64,000 bases of DNA, from the NCBI GenBank assembly GCA_965242785.1, contig CBDETA010000002.1:124001-188000 (forward strand). The letters run 5' to 3'. The DNA comes from Maricaulis sp965242785. GTDB taxonomy: Bacteria; Pseudomonadota; Alphaproteobacteria; Caulobacterales; Maricaulaceae. Shown piece after piece: positions 44,401-51,392 of the stretch; position 1 is the first letter of the stretch, and each line of letters begins with the position of its first letter. The position numbers and the translations under genes are program-made. Under the pieces are notes generated by a model that saw only the letters and a program-made list of their open reading frames with translations, ran no database searches and was not told the origin of the DNA.

Positions 44401-47078
44401 GTGTCAGGATCGGCGCGGGTTCGTTGGTCCTGACCCGGGGAGCCGGAGCCTATGGCGTTTTCGCTCAGAGTCTGGCCAGCAGCCTGACTGTGGTCTCGGA
44501 GACGGGTACCCGCAGCGAGCAGATCCTGCCTGGTCGTCATCGCGGCGGCAGCGTCGATGTCGTTGTGGAAGGCCATATCCGCACCTATGGCGAAGGGGCG
44601 CACGGGGTCTATGTCGAAGCGGATACGGCCACCGGGGAAACGGCGAGCGTGACGGTCGCGGATTCCGGCACCGTCATTGCCAACGGGGCTGGCAGCTGGG
44701 GCATTTACATCGTCAATCACGGAACGGTGGCGGACCGTCGCCGGATGTCGAGCGAGCATTGTGTCGAGGATCCGCAGTGCGATTCCGGTCCGGACGGTGA
44801 AACCGCCGGTTCCGCCGGGTCCACGCGCATCCACATTGCCGAAGGTGCGTTTGTGTCGGCGGCCGGCGAAGCGGAAGGCGGTATCTTCATCGACAGCCGG
44901 GCGGCCAGCGCCGACATCGAGATCGATGGCGCCGTTCTGGTTTCGGCCCAGAATGCGTCCGGCCTGTCCCTGGCCGGGGGCAGCGGAGCCGGCGCCGGAC
45001 CACTGAACCTGACCCTGCGCAATCACATGCGCGGCGGCGGTGGCAGCGCGGCCGGAATCTCCATCGATGGCGGCAGTGACAATCTGTTCCGCTTCTCCGG
45101 ATCGGTTTCGGCGCTCTCAGGGGTCGCGATCCGGACGGGGGCAGGCAATGACCATGTCCAGAATAGCGGTCTGGTCGTGGGGGATATCCTGCTGGGCAGT
45201 GGTCAGAACCGGTTCGAGAACCTTGCCGGCGGCACCTTCATGGCCTTCGGCACGATCGACCTGGGCGGCAGCCTGGCGGCCGAAGGCGCCGCACCGCAAT
45301 CCGGTGGCAAGCCGCGACCTGTTCAGACCCATCTGCCGGACACTGTCCTGCAGGCCGCATCCTTGCCGCCGGTGAGCGACACCGGGGCCGGTGATCTGGC
45401 GTGGGGTTTCGGGATCGAGTGGCCGGCAATGGCTGGCGAGGACGGCCGGTCGTCGGGACTGCGCCTGCTGGGCGAAGCGCCCGATGCGGAAAGCCTGGTC
45501 TTCCGGGCCGCCACGCCGGTGGCTCGAGCCCCCATCGCCGCAGGCACATTTGTCAATGCCGGGACCTTCCTGATGGGATTGTCGGCACCGCGCTACCCGC
45601 TGGACCTGTTGGCCGGCGACAGCTTTGGCAATCGTGATCATGTCGGTAATCCGCTGACCAACCTCTATTACGGGGCGCGGGTCATCAACACGGTGGCGCT
45701 CGACGGGCATTTCGAACAGACCGCCAGTGGTCACATGCTGTTTGATGTGGCCTTCGGCCCCTACGCGTCCGACCGGGTCAATCTGACCGGGGCGGCCAGC
45801 GTGGCCGGAACGGGTGAAGTGACCCTGACCTGGCTGGAAAATGCGGCGCCGGTGACGCTGTTTGCGGCCCAGGGCGGCGGAACGGATCTGGGACTGGACA
45901 TCACCGACACCCTGGCGGTGGACTATTCCATTGCCGCGGATGCGGCCGGCATCCATCTGCAGATCGACACCGCATTCGGGCTGGATACGCTGACCCGGAA
46001 TGGCCAGGCGCTGGGTGGCCACATGGATTCGGCGCTTCGGGCTGGCGACTCCTCCGGTATCGGCCGCCTGGCGGCCTTTCTGGGCAATATGAAGTCGGAC
46101 CAGCGCGGGCTGTATCATGCCGTCATGGACCAGCTGGACCCGCAGCCTCATGTTGCAGCCATGCACACCCAGCTGCGCGTGGCCAACAGCCTGGCCGACG
46201 ACTTGCGCGCCTGCGCGCCGGCCGCCGTTGCACAAGCCGATGCGGCCTGTGTCTGGAGCCGGCTGGAAATGGTCTCCGCCGACCGGGACGGATCGGCTGA
46301 GGCATACAGCGTCGAAGCGACCTCCATGCGGTTTTCCGGCGGCTTCGAACAGGCCCTGGGCCAGGACTGGTCGCTGGCTGCGGGAGTGAGCTATGAACAG
46401 TCCTCGCCGTCGCGCATCGACGGGTTGCGGGCGCGTTCCGAGCACCACGGCTTCGGCTTCGGTGCCGGGCTGCGCCACAGGGGCTCGGGCGGGCTGACCG
46501 CTGGGGCAACCCTGTCGGGCGGCTGGACCTGGCATGAGACCGAACGCGCGGTATCGGTGTTCACCAGCGGTATCGGACGGTCTGCACCGCAGACCCGTTT
46601 TGCCCGCCTGGAGGCCCAACTCGGTCAGGTGCACCGGACTGGTGATGTGATCCTGGCTCCGGAGGTCACGGCTTCGGTGACGGCGCTCTACCATCAAGGG
46701 GCGACGGAAAGCGGCCTGGGCGGTCTGGGCGTGGAGGTGCTGGCCTCGGATCAGCTGGTCGCCGACCTCAATCCGCGCCTGACCCTGGGCCGGGTGTTCC
46801 ACGAGACCGAGCGGGCGCTGGGCACGGTGGAAGTGACGGCCGGCCTGCGCTTGAGCACCGAGGACCGTCTGGCCCTGCCGATCCGTTTCCTTGGCGCCAA
46901 CCCGTCGGCGGACCCGGCGCAGATCGGCACCGCTCTGGACCCGCTTGTCTACCAGCTGGGTGCCCGGGTGCGGATGATCGGATCCGAACGGGCAGGCCTG
47001 GCCATCAGCTATCAGGGCGAGTTTGGCGACGAGACCGAAAGCCAGCGCGCCGGCATCGATTTCCGCTGGCGCTTCTGA
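38454..47078 (+). CDS. Giant glycine-rich autotransporter adhesin (type Va secretion)
   Basis: 2874 residues, start ATG 38454 just after a purine-rich ribosome-binding site (the upstream TTG at 38418 is a poorer option). Residues 1-45 are an extended signal peptide ending AWA|DD. The passenger holds about twenty copies of QS(I/V)GGGGG, mostly in the context G(I/V)xAQS, between residues about 650 and 1945, with a period near 68 residues, as in beta-solenoids. Linker with Pro/Gly/Asp (about 1520-1550) and four close Cys pairs (near 80-84, 1548-1560, about 2105, and 2580s). Residues about 2600-2874 are the translocator barrel ending FRWRF. Secreted surface adhesin or biofilm matrix protein is likely; no ligand motif seen. 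Confidence 0.95.
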   Translation: MRTESSRSTVSAVGASGLVSKDFRHAFGLLLLTSTALTLPTVAWADDLPVPERQTVVDGNRGGVENTHQAADGHSPGCGWTCYGRDGGPGANSASVGFRLNANAQIRPDYGFGVHAFTAGGNGGNGNDGDGDGGEGGHGGYVVIDDHASVVAAGSTLKFLGIPLVVGGVGIHAESRGGHGGRGDYHGATQDGGRGGDGGHAGNVFIESHSTITLNGDRGGDFDSRDGYADMFANVGIQGVAAGGNGGYGRREERGGHGGHGANIYITTGQSSRIFASTAGVFAFSQGGNGNDAEGWGHQAKPGGNGGEGRSIFITQNGESLGLGHAYGAGTQRVVRFAPAGGGFFYLTGPSGIFAQSQGGRGGRGGEAAFDSGRGGQGGRAGQVGITLNGKIEGFHTGITARSFGGDGGNAGQITFGTAAQGGAAGNGGHVNVTVNGSILDSGLGVVAWSKGGAAGASGETTFIGAGRSARVGGNGGYVVVEVGAEGLVSAQSVGILALSEGGRGGHGGEGATIGGGGDGGLGGNAGDVTVHNRGRITDARDAGILAVSRGGGGGHGASGGWIGGGAGDGGAGGNGGGTVTVSNSGLIVGGGIRAQSIGGDGGDGAGAFGLVFALGGTGGKGGDGGRVRVDTAAGSLISTQFNERHGIVAQSIGGGGGNGGHAVAAGGSFQVAVGGRGGGGGDGDDVRVEHRGRIHVRGQDSRGIYAQSVGGGGGNGGFAVAVQVGGAGSLAIGGAGGRGGDGQAVDVVTHAGSTIRTDGLRSAGIHAQSIGGGGGNGALAVSAGLGGPLSLAFGGAGGDGGDGGRVAVASAGDILTHGADSGAIFAQSVGGGGGSGGLAVAVNVPLTPGIPFSAALAFGGSGGSGGNGGLVSAASSGNVWTLGDRSDALFAQSIGGGGGAGNGAIGVSGALSLSFGGSGGGGGAGGEVRVNQDRELVTFGARSRGLVAQSVGGGGGDGGYAFTWAGMGADTALAFSLGGRGGTGGRGGNVSVNVGQGSSETVPGLRSTIFTAGSQSNAVLVQSVGGGGGSGGRSIAISASSGGYSGAVSIGGSGGSGGHGGQVSLTADGHIETQGTRSDAFLIQSIGGGGGVAGDALGIAGGTGVSLGFSIGGSGGSASHGGAVSFRGGDLLFTLTRGQNARGIVTQSIGGGGGAGGNAVSVAGSVSPVPVTGSFALGGSGGGGGNGGRVDLDLGRSHVETHGAGSLGVVAQSIGGGGGAGGNATAGAISIGIPVDTQGNSAALAVSLALGGAGGQGGQGGVVDVNSDARLLTYGARASALVAQSIGGGGGEGGNTYGLSGAVGRGSLAIATSVGGTGGRGGDGGAVTLHSLGNSMITTVGDLASGVILQSIGGGGGIGGNAFSGAGSVGTGGASKGGLAISLTTAVGGRGGVGGVGGNVVYDMAGLIDTHGTRAHGVLAQSIGGGGGAGGASTSMALSGAIGSSGQGSPANDGLAYSVSLSIGGSGGAGNRGGDVTFTGRAGSGILTRGDQSYGVSLQSIGGGGGEGGDARAITFSGSLNPGNPGDPPAGGSDPDTPPGVDEQPRIPCTNPEDGKVVPTSCSLAISIGGSGGSGGVGGTVTGRFSGGIETRGDLAYAVVAQSIGGGGGAGGASASRTINGPNADGMAISIGGRGGSGNHGGTVDLSFAGSSRVLTTGHGSHGVFAQSVGGGGGIGGASGATSNADIVNLDDDIAPNPAIPQGGPGGGLTVGGFGGSAGDGGRVSVSIDAISGTGFSVSTLGNSAHGVFAQSIGGGGGTGGVAESDADMQFAIGGFGGAAGDGGVIDITHAGWIHTSGEGSHGLFAQSVGGGGGSGGDASGDDPALTEVLLEPTAFRAKLQIGGWGGARGDGGDITVRQTGGIFTLGDRAFGILAQSIGGGGGQMGAGDLTEVVGHIENSLAVDLTSAAGNGGDIDITLSDGAQIRTQGRGAHGIVAQSIGGGGGLIDTTDQSRVTINRDVRAGRSPLGLGEALSLRGGDVSVRIGAGSLVLTRGAGAYGVFAQSLASSLTVVSETGTRSEQILPGRHRGGSVDVVVEGHIRTYGEGAHGVYVEADTATGETASVTVADSGTVIANGAGSWGIYIVNHGTVADRRRMSSEHCVEDPQCDSGPDGETAGSAGSTRIHIAEGAFVSAAGEAEGGIFIDSRAASADIEIDGAVLVSAQNASGLSLAGGSGAGAGPLNLTLRNHMRGGGGSAAGISIDGGSDNLFRFSGSVSALSGVAIRTGAGNDHVQNSGLVVGDILLGSGQNRFENLAGGTFMAFGTIDLGGSLAAEGAAPQSGGKPRPVQTHLPDTVLQAASLPPVSDTGAGDLAWGFGIEWPAMAGEDGRSSGLRLLGEAPDAESLVFRAATPVARAPIAAGTFVNAGTFLMGLSAPRYPLDLLAGDSFGNRDHVGNPLTNLYYGARVINTVALDGHFEQTASGHMLFDVAFGPYASDRVNLTGAASVAGTGEVTLTWLENAAPVTLFAAQGGGTDLGLDITDTLAVDYSIAADAAGIHLQIDTAFGLDTLTRNGQALGGHMDSALRAGDSSGIGRLAAFLGNMKSDQRGLYHAVMDQLDPQPHVAAMHTQLRVANSLADDLRACAPAAVAQADAACVWSRLEMVSADRDGSAEAYSVEATSMRFSGGFEQALGQDWSLAAGVSYEQSSPSRIDGLRARSEHHGFGFGAGLRHRGSGGLTAGATLSGGWTWHETERAVSVFTSGIGRSAPQTRFARLEAQLGQVHRTGDVILAPEVTASVTALYHQGATESGLGGLGVEVLASDQLVADLNPRLTLGRVFHETERALGTVEVTAGLRLSTEDRLALPIRFLGANPSADPAQIGTALDPLVYQLGARVRMIGSERAGLAISYQGEFGDETESQRAGIDFRWRF

Positions 47079-47083
47079 TTGCG

Positions 47084-47127
47084 CGCCCACCGGCCTGTCC
47101 GCCATCCGGCGGACAGGCCGGTGGGCG
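47084..47127. terminator. 20-bp perfect hairpin after the autotransporter
   Basis: Arms 47084-47103 and 47108-47127 are exact inverse complements around a four-base loop, starting 5 bases after the autotransporter stop. Its stem is unusually long and GC-rich. A T-run is absent (next bases AATGGCC), so it may be an mRNA stabiliser or protection from 3' decay, or a Rho-independent terminator of weak type. Because it is palindromic it could act on the tRNA transcript from the other strand also. Confidence 0.65.
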
Positions 47128-47136
47128 AATGGCCAG

Positions 47137-47150
47137 GTCACACGTGTGAC
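47137..47150. promoter_or_regulatory. 14-bp perfect palindrome GTCACACGTGTGAC
   Basis: Exact dyad containing CACGTG in the centre, with GTCACACG repeated again at 47171-47178. It is located downstream of both the autotransporter and tRNA-Lys ends, which is not a typical operator position. It may be part of a structured element or a binding site for an unknown protein. Confidence 0.35.
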
Positions 47151-47249
47151 GTCTAATTCGGGCAAGAAAAGTCACACGCGGCGAAATGCTCCGCTTGTGC
47201 TCCGAAGGTGAAATCTGAGATTTCGTTTCGATTTCAACGAGAGAAGTGT

Positions 47250-47325
<76 letters not shown>

Positions 47326-47432
47326 GCCGGAGAGCCGCGGAAAATACGCGGCAATGCGACAAAATCAAGACAAAGTTTGCGGGGTCCTGCACATGTCTGC
47401 CATGCGGATGCGCAAGACCCCGAACGTGCGGT

Positions 47433-48539
47433 TTACTCGACCCGGGCGCGGCCGATCGTGCCCATGTCCGAGCCGAACCAGATCTCGCCGTTCTGCGGCA
47501 GGTATTGCATGTGCCGCACCACGCCGCCGGTCGAGGGAATTCCGGTGATCGAGAAGAAGGTCTCGCTGGCCGGGTCGAAGCCGACGAAGTAATTCGGGTC
47601 GACACCGGTTTCGACGAACCAGACGCGGTCCTGGCTATCCACCGCCATCGCATAGGGGCGGGCATTCTCGCCCGAGGGCATCGGCCATTCGCGCACCGAA
47701 CCGTCGGCCGGGTCGAAGACACCGAGATAGCCGGCGGCATAATCGCCATACCAGACACGCCCGTCCGAGGTGATGCCGATGCGGCGCGGGCGGGTCTCCT
47801 CGCGCGGCAGCACGTGTTCGGTCAGCTCCATGGTCGCCGGATCGATGGAGACCAGCTTGTTGGAGCCGAACAGGCAGACCCAGATCGTGCCGTCCGGCGC
47901 GATCTTGATGCCATAGGGGCGGGAATTGGGCGTCGGCACCGGCAGGATCTGCACGGCGCGTTCGGAGACGTCCAGGAAGCCGATGGAATTGGCGCCCTGG
48001 CTGGAGAACCAGATGTCACCGGTCTCGTCCCAGATCAGCGTGTGCGGGTCGCGGGCGGTTTCCGGCGGGGTGTCGATGATCTCGAACTCGCCCGTGGCCA
48101 CGTCATAGCGGCCGATATGGGCATCGCGATTGCCCGCATACCAGACGTCGCCATTGGGCGCGACGATGAGATTGTGCGGGCCGGCGCCCTCGCGCAGATC
48201 GATCCGCTCCATCTCGCCGGAGGCGACATCGAGGCGGGCGATGTAGGAATTCTGCTGGCCGACAAACCACACGGTCTCGCCGTCCAGCGTGTAGGGGTCG
48301 CGCGGACGGCCTTCCCACGGCACCGGCCATTCCTGGATGTCGATGGTGGACACGGCCGCCGGGCTGGCTTCCGGGGTTTCAGCCCCGACGTCCGTGGTGG
48401 TCTCAGCCGATACATCTTCGCTGGCCGCTTCCGGCATCGCGGCAGCACTTTCGTCAGCCGGGGCGTCGTCAGCGGCGGGCGAACAGGCGGCGAGGGCGGT
48501 GCCGGCCAGGAGGGCCAGCCAGAAGGATTGGCGTTGCAT
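47433..48539 (-). CDS. Vgb-like beta-propeller lipoprotein (virginiamycin B lyase/SMP-30 type)
   Basis: 368 residues from ATG 48537-48539, with GGGAG seven bases before; a GTG directly before it (48542) is also possible. Lipoprotein signal SFWLALLAGTALAAC, then an acidic/Ala-Glu linker (residues about 22-60) and a six-or-seven-bladed propeller with repeats such as VWFVGQQNSYIARLDVASGE, NGDVWYAGNRDAHIGRYDVA and DGTIWVCLFGSNKLVSIDPA. The family includes virginiamycin B lyase and streptogramin-inactivating enzymes, but many members are ordinary environmental propellers with unknown function, so resistance should not be assumed. Confidence 0.82.
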   Translation of the reverse strand: MQRQSFWLALLAGTALAACSPAADDAPADESAAAMPEAASEDVSAETTTDVGAETPEASPAAVSTIDIQEWPVPWEGRPRDPYTLDGETVWFVGQQNSYIARLDVASGEMERIDLREGAGPHNLIVAPNGDVWYAGNRDAHIGRYDVATGEFEIIDTPPETARDPHTLIWDETGDIWFSSQGANSIGFLDVSERAVQILPVPTPNSRPYGIKIAPDGTIWVCLFGSNKLVSIDPATMELTEHVLPREETRPRRIGITSDGRVWYGDYAAGYLGVFDPADGSVREWPMPSGENARPYAMAVDSQDRVWFVETGVDPNYFVGFDPASETFFSITGIPSTGGVVRHMQYLPQNGEIWFGSDMGTIGRARVE

Positions 48540-48619
48540 CACTACTCTCCCTTGATCCGCGCGGGAAAATAGTGCGCCAATCCTTATGGGGCAAGCGAAT
48601 CCGGGCTGGTTCTGCGAGG

Positions 48620-49048
48620 CTACCAGCGGCGCTGGTGGCGGCTGACATAATAGATCAGCTGGCGCGAACGGTGGTCGACATAATGGCGGCCATAGCGGTC
48701 GCGGCAGATGCGCAGGGAGACCACGGCCGGGCGGCCGCGATAATAGTCATGGCGGCGTTCGCGCCAGCAGCGCTGGGCGGCATGGTAGTGGTGGTCATAG
48801 CGCCGGTCGCGATGGCGGTCGCGATAGCCATGACGGTGGCCGTGACGGCGGTCCCGGTAGTCGCGGCCCCTGTAGTCACGGCCCCTGTAGTCTCGGCGGT
48901 GATGCCGGCGCTGCAGGCGCTTCTCGCCGCTGGACTGTTCCAGCCGGGTGGTGTCGGCGGCCGCACGGGCCGGTTCGGCCGCAGCCATGGCGCCCAGCGA
49001 GAGCGAGGCCGCGACGGCGCAGGTGAGGGTTGCCATCCATCGGGTCAT
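48620..49048 (-). CDS. Small exported protein, rich in Arg/Tyr/His
   Basis: 142 residues. Signal peptide MTRWMATLTCAVAASLSLGA, then a middle section with three near-identical units (RDYRGRDYRGRDYRD) and RHGHRHGYRDRHRDRRYDHH, and a C-terminal part RDRYGRHYVDHRSRQLI. Strongly basic, with histidine pairs that could bind metals or polyanions. The minus strand is the coding one: the opposite strand reads as Ala/Val-rich shadow sequence. Family unknown. It may be a secreted cell-surface or periplasmic protein. Confidence 0.65.
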   Translation of the reverse strand: MTRWMATLTCAVAASLSLGAMAAAEPARAAADTTRLEQSSGEKRLQRRHHRRDYRGRDYRGRDYRDRRHGHRHGYRDRHRDRRYDHHYHAAQRCWRERRHDYYRGRPAVVSLRICRDRYGRHYVDHRSRQLIYYVSRHQRRW

Positions 49049-49195
49049 GGTGATCCTCCTGTTTTGGGTGAGCAGACAGGATGCGTTTTCGCGTCTGAAG
49101 CGAAACTGAACGCTGTATTCACCTTGTTGAACGAAAGCCGGGGCGGGCGGGGCCGCTTAAGCGCGCTGTTAATCTCGCTGCGCTATCAGGCGAGC

Positions 49196-49534
49196 ATGGT
49201 TGCTGACACCCGATCCTGCGAACATCCGCTCTTCGACGCCACTCACCTGCGGCGCTACACGGATGGTGATGCGGCACTGACGCGCGAACTGCTCGAGCTG
49301 ATGTGCGAGCAGGCGCGCCGCTGTATCGGCCTGATGGCCGAAGCCCGCGATGTCAGCCAATGGCGCACCGCCACCCACACTCTCAAGGGCGCGGCCCGCG
49401 GTGTCGGGGCCTTCGCCCTGGCGGAAGTTTGCGATCTGGCAGAAGAGCAGCCGCAACTGGCCTGGGACGGCGCGCGGCTGGAGATCCAACGCTGCTTCCG
49501 CGAGACCGAAGCGGCGTTCTCAGGCGCGCTTTAG
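49196..49534 (+). CDS. Histidine phosphotransfer (HPt) protein
   Basis: 112 residues; ATG 49196 chosen because homology starts here (an open frame runs from 48572 with low-complexity upstream). A single HPt domain with ATHTLKGAARGVGAFALAEV, where the His of HTLKG is the phosphorylated residue, and a four-helix bundle around it. It is an orphan: no sensor kinase or response regulator is adjacent. Lineage relatives include ChpT-like relay proteins, but ChpT is a larger dimer, so this is a separate single-domain HPt. A terminator follows. Confidence 0.85.
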   Translation: MVADTRSCEHPLFDATHLRRYTDGDAALTRELLELMCEQARRCIGLMAEARDVSQWRTATHTLKGAARGVGAFALAEVCDLAEEQPQLAWDGARLEIQRCFRETEAAFSGAL

Positions 49535-49560
49535 ATTTTCCTCAGTTGATACAAGGCGGT

Positions 49561-49591
49561 GAAGCGCTGCGCGCTTCGGGTTATTTTTTAG
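49561..49591 (+). terminator. Rho-independent terminator of the HPt gene
   Basis: Perfect 7-bp stem GAAGCGC/GCGCTTC (49561-49567, 49571-49577), three-base loop, followed by GGGTTATTTTTTA, a T-rich tract. It lies 26 bases after the HPt stop. Confidence 0.8.
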
Positions 49592-49605
49592 TGGTCACCC
49601 ACTCC

Positions 49606-49790
49606 ACCGCTGCTAGCGCAGCGGTCCCCCTCGCCCATCAAGGGCGAGGATATTCGGAGCTTGGCTCAATCATCCTTCCCCTTGATGGGGACTGAGGAGC
49701 CCAAGGACATGCCGGGGGCATGTTCGACGCGACGAAGGGGCCGGCGCGCAGCGCCGGGTCGGAAGGGGTGAAAGCGCGGAGCGCTGCGAA
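49606..49790. repeat. Modular intergenic hairpin repeat, copy A
   Basis: Stacked perfect hairpins: 49606-49625 (8 bp, ACCGCTGC/GCAGCGGT), 49630-49648 (7 bp, CTCGCCC/GGGCGAG), 49707-49723 (7 bp ACATGCC/GGCATGT with loop GGG) and one near 49742-49758 (CCGGCGC/GCGCCGG, loop GCA). Between them are TGAGGAGCC and CGCGACGAAGGG, and the element ends near AATCCCGGTG. The same order of words with different stem sequences recurs at 59440-59565. Confidence 0.7.
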
Positions 49791-49810
49791 TCCCGGTGTC
49801 GCCTGCCTCG

Positions 49811-50131
49811 TCAGCGCGTCTTGTCCCAGACCTCGAACTCATACGCGATCGAGCGTTCGATCAGTTCGCGCCAGACCGGTTCGGCCAGCGAGCGGGCGAG
49901 GCCGAGGCGGTCGGCTTCGGCGCAGACCTTGCTGACCACGTCCTCGATCCGCCACTCATCGCGCACCACCTCGCGGTTCGGCTTGATGCGCGCGGCGGCT
50001 TCCATGTAGCGGGTGCGGCGGGCGATCAGGGCGACTAGTTCGCGATCGACGGCGTCCACGCCCCGGCGCACCTCCTCCATGGTCTGGCAGGCCTCGGCAG
50101 GCAGGATGGCGGCTTGGGTTTTTTCGGACAT
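49811..50131 (-). CDS. Chorismate mutase, type II (AroQ)
   Basis: 106 residues from ATG 50129-50131 (the open frame to 50599 is non-homologous). One AroQ helical domain: TMEEVRRGVDAVDRELVALI with the Arg of the first helix, ARRTRYMEAAARIKPNREVV carrying the second Arg and Lys, and WRIEDVVSKVCAEADRLGLA. Converts chorismate to prephenate for Tyr/Phe. Length is that of stand-alone AroQ or PchB-like isochorismate pyruvate lyase. Divergent neighbour at 50285 is a GST. Confidence 0.88.
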   Translation of the reverse strand: MSEKTQAAILPAEACQTMEEVRRGVDAVDRELVALIARRTRYMEAAARIKPNREVVRDEWRIEDVVSKVCAEADRLGLARSLAEPVWRELIERSIAYEFEVWDKTR

Positions 50132-50284
50132 TCCGGAGCCTTGTCTCAAGATCGGCCCCTTATAGGCGCAGCCGCGACGAGGCCCAAGCGACGAGCTGTC
50201 ACAGGCCTGTGGGAATGTCATCAAAGCAGGCTCGCCATCGCCGCTGGTGGCGTTATGGTGCGGACGAGCAAAGGGAGTCGCGCC

Positions 50285-50908
50285 ATGACCCGTCCCGTCC
50301 GCATCTATGGTGACCGCCTCAGCGGCAATTGCCTGAAGGTCAAATGGACCGCCGATCATCTCGGCATCGACTACGAATGGCATGATGTCGATGTGGTGAA
50401 GGGCGAGACCCGTACCGAGGACTTCCTGGCCATCAATCCGGCCGGGCAGGTGCCCTGTCTGGAACGCGAGGACGGCCGCATCCTGGCCCAGTCCAATGCC
50501 ATCATCCACCATCTCGCCCGCGGGTCGGACCTGATCCCGGAAGACGCGTTCGACCACGCCAAGATGCTGGAATGGATGTTCTGGGAGCAGTACAGCCACG
50601 AGCCCTATGTCGCCGTGCGCCGCTTCCGCAAGGCTTTCCAGAACCTCTCCGACGAGGAGATCGAGCCGGACCTGATGGCCAAGGGCCGCCGGGCGCTGGG
50701 GGTGATGGAGATGCGGCTGTTGTCCCGCGACTTCATCGTCGGCGAGCGGCTAACCCTCGCGGACATTGCCCTGGTGGCCTATACGCGCGTGGCCGATGAG
50801 GGCGGGTTCGATCTGGACGAGTTCCTGGGCGTCCGGGCCTGGGTGGCGCGGGTCGAACAGGAGCTGGGCCTGGACCCGGACGAGGGCCGGGTCTTTCCGC
50901 TCGGCTAG
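50285..50908 (+). CDS. Glutathione S-transferase family protein
   Basis: 207 residues. N-terminal thioredoxin-like domain with GDRLSGNCLKVKWTADHLGI (Ser in SGN takes the catalytic spot), NPAGQVPCLEREDGRILAQSNAI (cis-Pro, GSH binding), and helical C-terminal domain with LTLADIALVAYTRVADEGGF. Cytosolic. Resembles broad bacterial GSTs of unknown substrate. Four bases after its stop a Nudix gene starts, suggesting a transcript. Start at ATG 50285 gives the normal N-terminus. Confidence 0.9.
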   Translation: MTRPVRIYGDRLSGNCLKVKWTADHLGIDYEWHDVDVVKGETRTEDFLAINPAGQVPCLEREDGRILAQSNAIIHHLARGSDLIPEDAFDHAKMLEWMFWEQYSHEPYVAVRRFRKAFQNLSDEEIEPDLMAKGRRALGVMEMRLLSRDFIVGERLTLADIALVAYTRVADEGGFDLDEFLGVRAWVARVEQELGLDPDEGRVFPLG

Positions 50909-50911
50909 GCC

Positions 50912-51388
50912 ATGCAGGACGTCACCGATACCCGCACCGGTCCGCTTTTCGGCCTGCCGCAGCCGGGCATCGCCTATGTCGACCGGCCGGCGGTCTATGG
51001 CATTGCGGCGCGCGAGGACGGGCGGATTGCCTGTGTGCGCATCATCAGCCCCAACCGGGTGAGCTGGGATCTTCCCGGCGGCATGATCGATCCGGGCGAG
51101 GAGCCGGAGGCAGCGCTGCAGCGCGAATTCCTTGAGGAGACCGGCTGGGCCGTGCGTCCGGGCCGGCTGATCACACGGGCGCGGCAATATACCTGCACCT
51201 CACGCGGCGAGCACCGGTTCAACCAGGCCCTGTTCCTGGCCTGCACGCTGGTGGAGGACCGCGAGGCCGCCACGGAACATGATCATGAACTGGCCTGGGT
51301 GGAGCCGCTGGCCGCGCTGGAACGCCTGCGCCACGAAGCCGCCGCCTGGGCCGTCACGGCCTGGCTGCGCCAGCGCCCGGCCGACTGA
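50912..51388 (+). CDS. Nudix hydrolase
   Basis: 158 residues. The Nudix box is seen as GGMIDPGEEPEAALQREFLEE (start of the pattern at G, with REFLEETGW ending it), all key Glu residues present. Hydrolyses a nucleoside diphosphate linked to some other group; the substrate is not determinable. Located after the GST. Its 3' end is five bases from the convergent next gene; a CTGAGCGCTCAG palindrome overlies the stop region and may terminate both. Confidence 0.92.
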   Translation: MQDVTDTRTGPLFGLPQPGIAYVDRPAVYGIAAREDGRIACVRIISPNRVSWDLPGGMIDPGEEPEAALQREFLEETGWAVRPGRLITRARQYTCTSRGEHRFNQALFLACTLVEDREAATEHDHELAWVEPLAALERLRHEAAAWAVTAWLRQRPAD

Positions 51389-51392
51389 GCGC

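Noticed and set aside
38454..47078. Repeats in the autotransporter considered as CRISPR or DNA-level tandem repeat
   Set aside because: The period is in protein sequence (glycine-rich motif), DNA repeats are imperfect and keep the reading frame; no spacer-like uniform units.
45117..47165. 682-residue minus-strand open frame at the end of the autotransporter
   Set aside because: Shadow of the barrel coding region; the plus strand ends in a proper FRWRF C-terminus.
47433..48539. Streptogramin resistance lyase
   Set aside because: Only a beta-propeller with lipoprotein anchor is seen; the catalytic residues of Vgb cannot be confirmed and most family members in environmental bacteria are not resistance genes.
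48572..49195. Long N-terminal extension of the HPt gene
   Set aside because: Residues before ATG 49196 are Val/Ala low-complexity sequence antisense to the Arg/His-rich protein gene.
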